Positions 38,486-49,557 are shown, numbered from the stretch's first letter. The stretch is 64,000 nt of DNA from Plantago elongata (GCA_036897095.1 JAYMSP010000094.1:22155-86154); one strand, 5' to 3'. Translations and numbers: made by a program. The notes: generated from the letters alone by a model not told the origin.

Positions 38486-39775
38486 ATGACAACGATAATG
38501 AAATTATCAATTTCTTTTGTAGCATTGTTTCTTTTCATCTCTTTCAAGCAGACTGAAGCAGGAGGCTTTAGTGTAGATCTCATTCACAGAGACTCTTTAC
38601 AATCACCATCCATGACATCCACATCAACACGAGTAGCTAATGCGTTGCTCCGTTCCTTCAACCGGAACAATGTCGTGTCGCAGACATACAATGTTGGATC
38701 GAAACCAATCACAGACGACATCTATTCAGACAAGGGAGAGTACCTCTTAAAGTTCTCTGTTGGAACGCCACCTGTTGAAACGTTGGCGATCGCTGATACA
38801 GGAAGTGACCTAATATGGATTCAATGCAAGACATGCATAGATTGCTTTCCACAAAAGGCACCCATATTTGAGCCGAATCGTTCTTCCACATATGAAAGAG
38901 TGTCGTGCGACACAACCGAGTGTCGTAATTTTCGATCATATTGTGACAAATCTCACAGTTGTGGCTATGAGATTTCATACGGTGACAAATCCATTACAAT
39001 CGGTGACTTGGCAAAGGAAACAATTACGTTAGACGGCACTACATTCCCTAATATCACAATAGGATGTGGGCACTTAAATAAAGGCACGTTCGGTAATGAT
39101 TCGTCAGGGATCGTCGGCCTTGGTGGGGGAGATGTGTCGCTAATAAGACAATTAGGACAGTCGATTCATGGTAAATTTTCTTACTGCTTGATACCGTTTA
39201 GTGAGGAAGCCAAAGCTAGTAAAATGAATTTTGGTGACAAGGCTGTGATTTCTGGTGAGGGCGTGGTGACTACACCTATAGCTGAATCTCCTTTGAAAAC
39301 ATTCTATCACCTGACACTTGAAGGCATCACTGTTGGGAATAAACGCCTGGAATTATCCGAAGCCGAAGATTACTCAACTGATTACCAACCAAATCAAGAC
39401 GGGAACATCATCATAGACTCTGGAACAACGCTGACCTTTCTGCCCCCAGGTCTCTACAACCGGGTTCTCTTCGAGGTGAAAAACCAAGTGCATATGACTC
39501 AAGTACCCGATTCGCTTAAGACACTAGAGTTGTGCTACCTCACGACTGAAGTCAAGGATGTTCCAGAGATGATATTTCACTTCAAAGGGGCTGATGTGAA
39601 AATGTCGCCTGTCAACACTTTTGTCATGACTGGCCCGGAATCTCTCTGCCTTGCATTTGCACCAGCCTCTTCTACGGCTATTTATGGTAATCTAGCACAA
39701 ACAAATTTCTTGGTTGGCTATGATTTGGAAAACAAGACTGTTTCGTTTAAGCCAATTGATTGTACCAATGAGTAA
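38486..39775 (+). CDS. CDR1-like secreted aspartic protease (intronless, 429 aa)
   Basis: A single open frame of 429 codons with no intron, as usual for the CDR1/nepenthesin-like (A1B) branch of plant pepsin-type proteases. Residues 1-25 form a signal peptide (hydrophobic LSISFVALFLFISF, likely cut after TEA). GFSVDLIHRDS at 27-37 is the typical start of the propeptide. The first catalytic site is ADTGSD with Asp104, and the second is IDSGTT with Asp311. The flap tyrosine lies in SYGDKS near 165. Cysteine clusters CKTCIDC, CDTTEC and CDKSHSC form the plant-specific insert of this group. Arabidopsis CDR1 is apoplastic and acts in disease-resistance signalling; here only protease activity and secretion follow from sequence. 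All catalytic residues are present, so it looks functional. Confidence 0.93.
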   Translation: MTTIMKLSISFVALFLFISFKQTEAGGFSVDLIHRDSLQSPSMTSTSTRVANALLRSFNRNNVVSQTYNVGSKPITDDIYSDKGEYLLKFSVGTPPVETLAIADTGSDLIWIQCKTCIDCFPQKAPIFEPNRSSTYERVSCDTTECRNFRSYCDKSHSCGYEISYGDKSITIGDLAKETITLDGTTFPNITIGCGHLNKGTFGNDSSGIVGLGGGDVSLIRQLGQSIHGKFSYCLIPFSEEAKASKMNFGDKAVISGEGVVTTPIAESPLKTFYHLTLEGITVGNKRLELSEAEDYSTDYQPNQDGNIIIDSGTTLTFLPPGLYNRVLFEVKNQVHMTQVPDSLKTLELCYLTTEVKDVPEMIFHFKGADVKMSPVNTFVMTGPESLCLAFAPASSTAIYGNLAQTNFLVGYDLENKTVSFKPIDCTNE

Positions 39776-39929
39776 TATTGAGATATTGAGTAGATTGGTT
39801 GGGGTTCATTTGCAAATGAAATTACATTTGAAACTTCAATTCATATTATCAATTGAGTAACATATGATGAGTCCATATTTTACTGACTTATTTAGTGCTT
39901 TAACCCGTACTTTGTTATGTCTTCTATCA

Positions 39930-40200
39930 TCTGATGGCATGGAGAATATAAAAGCCAATTTTAATAAATTCTAATCAAGTGAAAATATGGCTTGATTTTG
40001 AAGTTAAAATAAGAAGAGATTTATATAAAATAATTAAATGGCTACTGGATTCTGGACCTCCAACATTTACTACTGAATAATAAGTTCCCCAATCTAATTT
40101 TCAATCAGATGATGGCATGGAGAGTACAAAAGCCAATTTTGATAAGTCCTGCTCAAGTAAAAACATGGCTTGATTTTGAAGTCAAAATAAGAAGAAATGC
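39930..40200. repeat. Direct duplication, period about 178 bp
   Basis: A segment containing GATGGCATGGAGA, AAAGCCAATTTT, ATGGCTTGATTTTGAAGT and AAAATAAGAAGA occurs at about 39930-40020 and again at about 40108-40198, with roughly 85-90% identity by eye. The second copy opens a 78-codon frame (40109-40345) that the first copy does not share. The frame belongs to no family I recognise. Confidence 0.7.
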
Positions 40201-40985
40201 CATGGAAGATACGAAGGAAGAGTGTCCCTACCCAAGACTTGATGATGTACACAATATTACAAGTCTGTTTGGAACTAGAATGGGCTCACATAATAAGCTA
40301 GGTGTTATATCTTATGAGTCATTTATATGCCTGAGGAAGAGTTAGAGGATGATATGAGATACTTGAGAGTCATCTACAAACAATTCAAACTCATTGAAAC
40401 AAAGATTAAACATGCTTGGAAATAGAAAAGATTTTATTGGGTCAAACCATTTAATCAGAAGAACCCTAAACTTGAATACAAGGAGAAGTGCAGGTTTGCT
40501 AGAGAAATATTGGATGTAAGAATCTATCTCTTTGATTATGTCAAAGATAAGAAGAACTGAACAAAGATAGGGTGTTCAGAAACTGATCCTGAAGAATGAC
40601 CGAAGAACTTGAGGTTGCTGGAAGACCTTGAGTGTTTTGCATATTTGAAGACTTAGTTTATAGAATGCTTACTTGGAGCTTGGACTCTTCTGTTGTTCTA
40701 TTTACTTAAGTATTTTTGTGTATTTTTGCTGTTTGTATTTCACTTGATTTATCTTGTAAAAGTTATCATGTACTGTAATTTCTTTATCTGATGAACCTAC
40801 TCTCAGATACATTTATGAAAGATAACTTATCAACAAAGATCACTCCTTGTGATTTGGTTGATGTGTACTTTATGCAATTATATGAACTTAATTGATAAAT
40901 CATGATGAAATGATTAAGTGTTGGATTGTTTACTTGACCAGATTGTAATAGGACTTTTTAGATAGTCATTATTGTCTGATCAAAA
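40201..40985 (+). other. Unrecognised remnant upstream of an LTR-like region
   Basis: Broken plus-strand frames (for instance CRFAREILDVRIYLFDYVKD ending near 40560) suggest decayed coding sequence, probably the 3' part of the retroelement whose LTR-like region follows. No domain is identifiable. Confidence 0.35.
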
Positions 40986-42320
40986 AGGGGAAAATTTGTT
41001 AGGAATAACTGTTTAGATTTTTTATCACTCAACATAATGACTTATCTTAATTCAGAAAGGTGTTTAGTATTCTTAGTTCACTTGAACATTGTAAAGAATA
41101 AATACATTAAGTATGATATTTCAGAAACCTTGTATTATGATTTTAGGTCTCTGAATGTAATTTTTATTTATTTCGAAAAAGACCAAGGAGGAGGCATCCA
41201 AACAAAGGAGTCAAATTCAAGAAGACCGTTTTGCAAAAAAAGTATCTAAAGACAGAGGAGAAAAGTCTCCTCAAATAAGTTGCTTCCAGAAACATGGCTT
41301 CTATTTGAATTTTGTTTACAAAATAAAGTTACAAGCAAGTTTATGAGAGAAGGAACATCAAGCATCAGAAAGCTACATGCATTCATTGAGACTACATGAC
41401 GAAATATAGTACATTGCATTTATTGTTCGGACAAAAATGTATGTCTTTTGTCGAACTCTCTGAAAAGAGACTTACGCATGGGAGTACTAATTTCAAGATA
41501 TGAACGGATTGAATTTGAAATATGTCTAACGGATACTATTCAACCGACTATCAAATTCATCTATAAATATATATCACCACTTAGAAGCTGATAATTACAC
41601 ACACGAACTTCGCTCATAATCTAACTTTCAAGCAAGTATTCTCTCAAGCATTCACTACCATTTTCCAAGCTTATAGTTGCGACCAAAGCTCTAAGAATCA
41701 CTAGTATTTCTAAGTGTTCTGATTCTTCAACAAGTATTGTTATTTGTGAACAAGTTGAATCTATAAATTACTATCAGAGCATTCATTCTCATGAACAAAT
41801 CTCATAAACTGGGTCAGTAAATAGCAAGTTACCATACATTAAATAAGTGTATTAAGTATACTTGATTCTTCTAAGCTCTCGGAATATAACTGCAAAGTTA
41901 TGCAAGAAGCTTACCTGACAAACATCATAAGGAGTACAAGAATTACTTAATTTGGGAAATCAAGGAATAGCTCCAAGATCATCTTGAGTACATGAAGTAC
42001 TTGGTTAGTGGAGCTAGAAAACAACTTAGGGGAACATTTGATTGGGAAACATTTATTTTAGTGAATTCCAGGTCTCAGAAAGTTCGAAGTTGATTAGTTG
42101 AAGGATTACGCCACCTCCATATACCACTATATTTGTTGTGTTATTTACTTACTTTATTTACCTTTTAGCAACACACACACATTTATTACTGCAAAGCACA
42201 AACTCATTTATCCATTGGTTAAGTCTTCCACTCTCTGAATACTAAGTACAAGATACTACGTGTATCTGAGAAATCATGTTTATCAATAAAAGTTTGAAAA
42301 TATTGTTCACCCCCTCGCCC
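40986..42320 (+). mobile_element. LTR-like regulatory region with polypurine tract, TATA box, primer-site-like and polyA signals
   Basis: GATCAAAAAGGGGAAAATTT (40979-40998) looks like the polypurine tract of a Copia-type element, and TGTTAGGAATAACTG right after it looks like the start of an LTR. A TATA box (CTATAAATATATATC) lies at about 41563. CTATCAGAGC, similar to the tRNA-Met primer-binding site, lies at about 41771. TCAATAAAAG, a polyadenylation signal, lies at about 42284, just before a C-rich run (TTCACCCCCTCGCCC). The right boundary is uncertain. Having a polypurine tract on the left and a primer-site-like motif on the right suggests either two elements sharing an LTR or a pararetrovirus-like intergenic region. 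No open polyprotein is present. Confidence 0.45.
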
Positions 42321-42329
42321 TTTGTCTTT

Positions 42330-42720
42330 TACTTTGTCGTTATCTGGACCAACAGTCCCTCTCATGCCTTTTCATCCGGAAACATTGTTTGATATAACTA
42401 AGCTTATATTTGTGCCATTAAAGGTCGATTATGCAACTGCAAATTGGAAAGTATTTGGCAGGGCTCGAGTATATGTTGAGATGAATATTTCAAAACCTTT
42501 GTTGGATTCTATTTGTTGAATGTTATTGGGAACAATTTCTCAATCGAGATTGAGTATAAAAACGTGCCAAATTATTGCTCCTTTTGTTATAAGATAGGAC
42601 ACAGGGAAAGTCATTGGTATAAGAAACAACCCATTCTCAATCTCCGTGGAAAGCTTAAAGGTGTTACTGGAGTAAGAATGGATGTCGAAAAGACCATCTG
42701 AAAATGAAGACTTTTGCAAT
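42330..42720 (+). pseudogene. LINE ORF1 remnant (DUF4283-type plus degenerate CCHC knuckle)
   Basis: Two overlapping plus frames (to 42519, and 42513-42701) encode VDYATANWKVFGRARVYVEM and, after a frameshift, FSIEIEYKNVPNYCSFCYK followed by IGHRESHWYKKQP. This is the pattern of plant LINE ORF1 proteins, nucleic-acid chaperones with a CX2CX4HX4C knuckle. The last Cys of the knuckle appears changed to Trp. ORF2 does not follow, so the fragment is a dead remnant. Confidence 0.7.
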
Positions 42721-44357
42721 GAAAAGTAGAATGAGTTGAGCTCTGATGAGATGTGAATATGGTTACGCAAGATACCTTTACTTCGGTGACGGAGGTAGAA
42801 GTGGTTGTTGAAACCGCTTCACATTTTACTAATTCTTTGACCTCTGTCCCCCTTTGGAAAAAGTTGTACTGCTTCTGGAGATGATATGTGTGCAAGCACT
42901 TTTGGTTTCCTTGACGTTTTCAATGGCAAGGTTCCTCAGTTTGAATCTTTTATGTTTGTCTCTGCCCCTCTCCTAATTTGCTATGTAGAGAGTAGAGACC
43001 CTCCTGTAAACCTGTCCAATCTCAAACTTCTTTAAAAGTATGAAAGACCATTTTCACCCCAGAGACCATTTTTCAACATAATCTTACGAAGCCCAAAAAT
43101 AGCTCGGAAGTTGAATTAGTAAGCATCTGGCAGATGTCGAACTTGTGTGGCCCCAAGGGGGGCATATTGTGCGGTCCCTAAGGGAACCGAAGTAACCCTT
43201 TTGCGGTGGAAATGGCCTGGTCCAAGTACGTTACTTCACGACTCATCATTCTAAACCTTTCAGATACATACATGTATGATTTTGCCTACTCCAAACACTA
43301 TATATATGCACGCGCCTTGGATCTCATAATTAACTACACCACAACTCTGTTAAGAGAGATGAACATTGGGGAAGTGAAACCCTAAAAGAAGAAAGACCAT
43401 GCCCCCATCAGCAACAAAGAAGAAGAAAATCATGGCCTGGTCGACAAGAACATTAATAATGAATTACCAATTCTTTCCTTATTATTAATGATGTATTTTA
43501 TGTGAGAATTATACCCAAAAATCCTTTAACACTAAGGTTAAAAAAAAAAAAGACCCGACATACGTCAATCAGTGTTGTAACTCAACGAGTAATGTGTTAA
43601 TATAATAATGTAAATCAGCAGGTCATGTGTTAATATAATAGTGTTTATAACGTAAAAGGTCTCTAGCTGTAATAAAATTTGAGATCTCCTAAAATTTAGG
43701 TAGGATCTTTTCAAGTGAGGAACCGTATTTTATTACTTTATGAGTAGCTAAACTTTCTTAGTAAAGGTAAAATGCAAGAACTCTATTGCGATGTACCTTT
43801 ATATACCATACTTTATTAATGAACTAGTTTTAGATGTAACCGGTACTTAGAATTTTCTATTTGTTTGATTGTTTACATGGGGTACCTTTACTGGCGAAAA
43901 CATGGTTTAGGGTGTCTGGATTAACAGTGAATTGATCATCCTGACGACATGTATCCATGTTGCATGTAGATAGCAGTACGTAGTTGTTTTACTGAGTAGT
44001 CGGGGTAGCACAATTATAGCTAGGTTCGAGAACCTTTACGCTTTTCAAACATTAGATTACATAAACTAGTTTATTTACGATTCACTATTAATATATGAAC
44101 CTGCATTTAAAAGTAGATTGGCATTAGAAATTAATAACCAATCCAGTAAACAGGAACTTGTAATAAGCGTACTGGAAAAAGGGTTTACTAAACAACCAGT
44201 GGTCTTATTTAGTTATAGTGATATGTCACTGGTGGTAAGAAACATTAACTAGAGCCAAACCTCCACATCAACACACTCAATACAATATACCAGCAGAGCC
44301 ATTGGTTTAGTGCAAAACAGTAAAAGGATGGTGATCTCATAGAGTGATAATGAATGA
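42721..44357. other. Intergenic remnant DNA, no gene recognised
   Basis: Broken frames continue to about 43250, possibly part of the same LINE debris, then AT-rich DNA leads to the 3' end of the first glycine-rich gene. There is an A-run at about 43540. Nothing else is supportable. Confidence 0.4.
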
Positions 44358-44842
44358 TTACTTCCACTTCTTGAATTTTCCTTTGTGGTGACCGTAAAAG
44401 CCACCGTGGCCATACTTCCCGTGCTTGAACTTCCCGTGGTGGTGGCCATGGTGGTGACCGTAATATCCACCACCACCGTGGGCGTATCCACCATGGTGAT
44501 GGCCGTATCCACCATGTGTCATCTGGTGCGCACCATATGCTCCAACTGCTCCGGATATTAATCCTCCAATTCCATGCCCTTTAATAATGAAATTTCATCC
44601 CACATTAATATCTATAGTTAGAGGCGGATATAGTATTAACAATAAGATAGGTTGTAGTGTTCATTAACAATCGACCGCGTACCAGAATGATGAGAACCAG
44701 GATAGCCAGTGGGAGGATAAGCGACGGGTGGGTATCCAGATTGAGCAGGAGGATAGTAACCTTGTTGAGGATATGCAGTAGGGGGGCAACCACCTCCATA
44801 ACCATAGCCGCCGAACAAGCTTTTATCCTTGTTACAATCCAT
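44358..44842 (-). CDS. A3-type glycine/proline/histidine-rich protein, copy 1 (2 exons, 126 aa)
   Basis: Exons 44842-44683 and 44578-44358 total 381 nt, with a phase-1 junction inside a Gly codon. The start is the ATG of MDCNKDKSLFGG. Residues 20-48 are repeats of the YPPxxY type (YPQQGYYPPAQSGYPPVAYP). A short hydrophobic GIGGLISGAVGAYGA spans the start of exon 2, and the tail is rich in GGY, HHHG and GKFKHGK, ending KGKFKKWK. This is the plan of plant glycine-rich A3-like proteins. Their function is poorly known; some relatives respond to stress, and no enzymatic role is expected. The intron is 104 bp. A diverged copy lies 3.7 kb upstream in the same orientation. Confidence 0.88.
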
Positions 44843-45617
44843 TTTGTGTGAATTCAAAAGGCTGAATAAAAATGGGCAATAGTCTTTAAGTTCAGGATGA
44901 TAAGTACATAATCTATGAATGTATGGCCATGTTACAACTTAAGGTTGCCTTCTGATGAACTGTAATTTTTTTCAAAGTTTATAGACAAAGAGAATAAAGT
45001 CTAAATCTACCATTCATCACGAGTATAAGAAATTGTTAGTGTTTTCCTTCCTATCAGAGCAATTTACACAAATAATTAATTAAGTTAAGAGGCCTTATAT
45101 GAATTTCCTTCTTATTAAAGAAGATCATAATATTTATCATAATTTCACAATTTTCGATTAAAAATTTACATACTTGCAAATATTAATATGGTCTGCTCTA
45201 AAAAAACGAAATGTGAGAGAGAGTAACTAAAATAACCTGAGTAGATCGAATTCGTGGCTTCTCTGATTAGATGAAGCAACTTTGAGTCTATCGGCGGATC
45301 GATCTCAAGCTATCTATTTGAAGAGAATTAATAAGATAAGCAAGAGCATATATAATGACTATACAGACTACTTTAATGGTTATGGACCATCGAGTAGCAT
45401 CATATTCTTGGAATTTATTTATCTTCTCATAATTCACACTTACAATATACTAGTCCGTATGCTTTTCTTTAGGATTCTTTACACATTCGAATAAACTATA
45501 CATAATTACGTATAAAATCCGATCTGAGTTATTGAAATGTGTAATTGCATCCCCGGTTCGATCTATGAAATTTCAATAATTATTAGTGTGTGTGTAAAAG
45601 TGGATAAGTATTGATGT
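44843..45617. other. Upstream flank of glycine-rich copy 1
   Basis: Presumed promoter of the minus-strand glycine-rich gene. It is AT-rich, and no ORF or repeat stands out. Confidence 0.4.
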
Positions 45618-47435
45618 TTCTTTTTTGGAAGTAAAATTTATTATGAGTCTCCAAAAACAATTACACAACATAGGCGATCAGAGGTGATCCAGCCAGAGCT
45701 ATGCAAAAATAAGCTACTGCCCTTAACTCAACAAAAGACGTATGACTATCATCTCTATCAAAGTATGTATTACTTTAGTGCTTCCAAATCTCATAAATTG
45801 TCTCCAGAAAGGCCACTTTGAGTAGCCGGTGCCTCAAGTTCTTACCCCTGATATGTTGGATCACCCAATTAAGTTCTGAAGACCAAACTCCTGGTGTGTG
45901 GGGATAACTAAGCCATTGAAGAACCTGTTGCCATATAGCTTTGGGCCTGTCACACTCGAATAATAGGTGTTTCAATTGTTTCGATATGATGGCAGAAACA
46001 ACATTGTGCATTTGGCGCCATGCCGAATCGATGCAGCCTTTCCCGGGTGGCCAATCTCCCGTGGCATGCCATCCACGTGATTAGTCTAGCTCTTAGTCTT
46101 GCTACAGTGCCATACATCAAGTGTTTCCATTGCACCTCAGGCCTATCGCCTTGCAACTCCTTATACATACTACCTGTGTGATATTTGTGTAGACCTTGCA
46201 TAGAATCACATGTAGCATTATTAAGTATCAGTGCTCTCAGTTTCATGATGTCCTTCATGATACAAGAACTAGTATTGTGAGTTGGATGCGTTAGGAGGTT
46301 CTCCTTTGTATGTAGTAGGCTTGACTCCATTTCATCCAAAGGCTATCTTGTTTATTACATAGGTTCCATAGGAGCTTTATAAGACACGCCTTTACTCCAG
46401 CAAATTAAATCGATTATCTGCAACCCCCCTTGCTTCGTTGCCTCATTGGAGTGCAGTTCTTGTCCCAAAGCCACCATTGATTTCCTAGTAAATGTTTCAC
46501 TATTTGACCAAATGTTTCACTATTTGAACAAAAAAATGATCGGCAGATAGCTTCAATACTTTTCAAAATACCCTTCGGGAGAGGAAATCACTGTAGCAAG
46601 TAATTAGTGACTGTAAATAGGACACTTTTAATCAGTTGTATTCGTCCTTTGTAGCTTAGTAGTTTGCACTCCAATGTCGTATTCACGCAACAATCTTGTC
46701 AATCAAAAACTGGCACTGGACTATTTTTAGCTTCTTATTGGTGAGTGGGACCCCGAGGTATCGAAAGGGGAGGGGCCCACTCCCAAACCCTGTGAGCTGC
46801 CGGATCGCAGCATGTATATTTCTCGGAACCGCACCGAAGAAAAATTGACACTTTTGCCGAATTCAAATTCAACCCAGTAGACATGGAAAACACAGTGAAT
46901 TCCTCCATTACAAGTTATACAGATCTCACATCACCTCTTGTGAATAAAGGCAAGTCTTCAGCAATTGTCAAGTTCACAATGTTGAGCTTCTTGCACTTGC
47001 CATGGAAGTTAAAGTTCGGCACCTGCTTTAGATCCTGCATCAACTTGTGCATATAATCCATCACGAGGACAAATGACAATAGAGATAGCGGTTCGCCCTG
47101 TCAAGGACCCTGACGAGTTCTAAGAATGCGGGTAGGTTTACCGTTTACCATGTATCTTTAGGAAACAGTCGTCACACAAATCATAATCTAACGAATGAAT
47201 TGCCGAGGAAAATTCAACTCACGCAAAATACACTCTAGAGTTGACCATTCCACTATATCGTATGCTTATGGTAGGTCCATCTGTAACATACACCTTGGGG
47301 TTCCACTCTTCCGACTATATACTCGTAGTAACTCATAAGCCAGGAGGATATTGTATGTTGCCCAGGTATAATCGCAACCTGACTGGGATGTACCATTGTG
47401 TCAATCACTTCCGACGTCTTTATTTCTTTCTTTCT
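45618..47435 (-). mobile_element. Decayed LINE between the two glycine-rich genes (minus orientation)
   Basis: Minus-strand fragments follow the order of a plant LINE ORF2. VHPSQVAIIPGQ with a diverged following helix is at about 47250-47430. GEPLSLLSFVLVMDYMHKLM, corresponding to QGDPLSP, is at about 47100-47030. NFHGKCKKLNIVNLTIAEDL is at about 47010-46950, where the catalytic DD region is altered to AED. The zinc-binding domain (RARLITWMACHGRLATRERL, CCFCHHIETIE, HLLFECDRPKAIWQQVLQWL) is at 46130-45880, ending near 45775. The 3' end at about 45620-45650 reads AATAAATTTTACTTCC followed by A bases. Many stops and shifts are present, so the element is inactive. Confidence 0.75.
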
Positions 47436-47454
47436 TTTCGAGTTTTTGGAAGCT

Positions 47455-47580
47455 CCCCAAGCTTCCAGCCATGGAAGAACCTCCATTCGAGCTTCCATGG
47501 AGGAAGTTCGAACAGAGCGTCCTCCACCATGGCTAGCTCAGTTCGAGCTGCCACCCGAGCTTCTATGGAAGCTCGAAAAT
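47455..47580. repeat. Cluster of palindromic AGCTTCCATGGAAGCT-type units
   Basis: Three near-palindromes lie within about 125 bp: GGAAGCTCCCCAAGCTTCC (about 47450-47467), an imperfect 27-mer from TTCGAGCTTCC to GGAAGTTCGAA (47486-47512) and CGAGCTTCTATGGAAGCTCG (47556-47575). CCATGG occurs three times in the same interval. The patch is more GC-rich than its surroundings. It is not part of the LINE motif order and resembles no named element. Confidence 0.6.
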
Positions 47581-48547
47581 GGAAATTGATTTTAAAAAAA
47601 AATCGACGGAGCTCCATGCCAAAAGATAAGTTATTTATAACTTCATCTCATAATTACTACATTGGGAGCTCTCAACTCTGGTTTGAGTAAAGTCTCTTCC
47701 TGGTTTGTTTGACTTCGACAAACTAGATTACCTTACTAACACCCCCCCCCCCCTCCAACTAGTCTTTTCAGGTATTCCGCAGGGTCTAGCTTGAACATCA
47801 AGGTGCACGGAGGCTTAGTTTAGGTAACCTTTGTAGTAGTTTAGTTAGTGATTGCGGCTTCACCCTAATCATTAGTGATGTACGGTGTTTTGATTATAAT
47901 GATGGGTATCAATAATGCTATGGATGTGGCAGGAAATGTGGACACTCGGGCCAGTTGTAATTAACCTGGTGACTTTGTACACCGATGCGGAATTTAAACT
48001 GAAAGGGATGTACATGTTAAATCAATGATGATTCTAGCGGATGGTTTGAGAAGGATCTATGGGAATATTAGAGAATGTTACAGTGACATTGGATGGTATT
48101 GAGATTGTTACCAACTTTTTGAGAGGTGAGTCACCGCCGAATACGGGAAGATGGTGAGAAGTTCAATAGTTTTTGCTGAAAAAAATTATGATTGAACAAC
48201 TGAGATGAACGGAGTGTACACACTAAATTAACTACATTTTTAGTTTCTTGCTTTGAGGAAAACTTTCATTTTATCGAGAATGTTACATTAAAATTAATGT
48301 CGCATGAATAAACATTTATTGTTTTTTAAGGAAAACAATATATAAAGAACAAGAATTCATTCGAAACATAAGTAAACAACACTTATATATAGATCAAACA
48401 TCCAGTGGTTTTATTTAGTACAATTATCATATGCGTCACTGGTGACAAACATTGATGATCTATGTAACACTTATATATCAGACTACAGAGTTATTATAGA
48501 TTGAAGACAAGCATCAAGGGGCTCATTTGGTTAATTAGAGTGTTCAT
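47581..48547. other. Intergenic DNA downstream of glycine-rich copy 2
   Basis: It contains a C14 run at about 47741-47754 and scraps of broken frames near 47880-48100, then AT-rich 3' flank. No gene is recognised. Confidence 0.4.
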
Positions 48548-49179
48548 TTATTTCCATTTCCTGAACTTTCCACCACCAAATTTGCCACCGTGACCTTTGC
48601 CAAACTTGCCGTGATGGCCACCGTAATATCCAGTGCCACCATGAACGTTGTATCCTCCGTGGCTATGACCATGTCCGCCGTGTCCCACACCATAAGAGCC
48701 TATGCCGTGGCCTACAACACCATAGGTAAAATGTTATACATTATGAGTTATCGAGCTGATTAGCTTGTATTTCATAAAAGGTTCGGCATTCGCGTAAAAT
48801 AAAGAAAATTTGGTTACATATACCTATATACCTAAATTGTATGTTTAACTCAAAGTATTAATCGCATACACTATGGTTACATATACCTAAATTGTATGTT
48901 TAACTCAAAGTATTAATCGCATACCAAACAGATACGTTAACTATATTTACTCCTTATGTCTCCCGATGACAAAGTGTGCATACCTGAGTGGTGCGAAGTG
49001 GGATACCCGGAGGGAGCGTAAGTCGTTGGAGGGTAGCCAGAGTACTGGCCTTGGGAATAACCATATGGAGAGTGTCCCTGTTGACCATATGAAGTTGGTG
49101 GGTAAGCTCCATTTCCATGGTGTGTATTGTAACCACCTGATCCATAGCCATGGCCGCCAAACAAGTGTCTTCCATCCAT
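48548..49179 (-). CDS. A3-type glycine/histidine-rich protein, copy 2 (2 exons, 119 aa)
   Basis: Exons 49179-48984 and 48711-48548 total 360 nt, with the same phase-1 junction in a Gly codon as copy 1 (HHSG then HGIG in both). I chose the ATG of MDGRHLFGG because it aligns with the start of copy 1. An in-frame ATG at 49203 would add MVLNVRSK, but it may lie upstream of a leader splice (TGTTAG before AAGCAAGATGG). The N-terminal half has GHGYGSGGYNTHHGNGAYPP and QYSGYPPTTYAPSGYP; the tail has HGKFGKGHGGKFGGGKFRKW. Compared with copy 1 it lacks the hydrophobic LISGAVGAYG stretch. Function is unknown, as for the family. The intron contains an internal duplication. Confidence 0.87.
48812..48924. 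repeat. Tandem duplication inside the intron of glycine-rich copy 2
   Basis: The block GGTTACATATACCTAAATTG, continuing with GTTTAACTCAAAGTATTAAT and CGCATAC, is present twice head to tail (48812-48874 and 48875-48924). The first copy has a few extra bases (TATACC). The near identity suggests a recent duplication. Confidence 0.85.
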
Positions 49180-49377
49180 CTTGCTTCTAACATTCAAAAC
49201 CATATGACATTGTAAGATTGATTAATTATCAGAATATGACATACTAATAAATTAATAATTACAACAATTTTTATAATGTATTACCGGTTTAAAAAAAATT
49301 TCCTTGTTTTCTATGAAGTGAGAGACTTGTTTTCTTTCGGAATGGATAAGTTAAGTATTTGAGGCTGGTAGGATATG

Positions 49378-49385
49378 GTTTATAT
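49378..49385 (-). promoter_or_regulatory. Putative TATA box of glycine-rich copy 2
   Basis: TATATAAA on the minus strand, about 200 bp upstream of the chosen ATG. It predicts a leader of about 170 nt that would include the upstream ATG at 49203 unless an intron removes it. Confidence 0.4.
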
Positions 49386-49557
49386 ATGCAAATTACATGT
49401 AACAGCATCATAGATGTTTCATTCATTAAGCATCATATTCTGGGCATATCCACAAATTCGATATATAAGTGCACGATTTTTTTTTGGAGAAATCTTTTTT
49501 TTAATTTAGATATATGGTGACACTTTTAATTTTGGTACATTTTAGTTGTCCCCGTTC

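Noticed and set aside
44249-44515. Threonine/valine-rich minus ORF of 88 codons
   Set aside because: It is another frame of the His/Gly-rich exon 2 of glycine-rich copy 1; low-complexity DNA opens several frames.
45550-45575. GGTTCGATC, resembling a tRNA B-box
   Set aside because: No A-box, cloverleaf or acceptor stem could be formed around it. No tRNA gene was found in the window.
47241-47690. 149-codon plus ORF
   Set aside because: Its first part is antisense to the LINE reverse transcriptase and the rest crosses the palindrome cluster, with no coherent protein.
47900-47970. Cys-rich CYGCGRKCGH resembling a retroviral zinc knuckle
   Set aside because: The Cys-His spacing is wrong for CX2CX4HX4C and a stop follows at once, so it is not supportable as gag.
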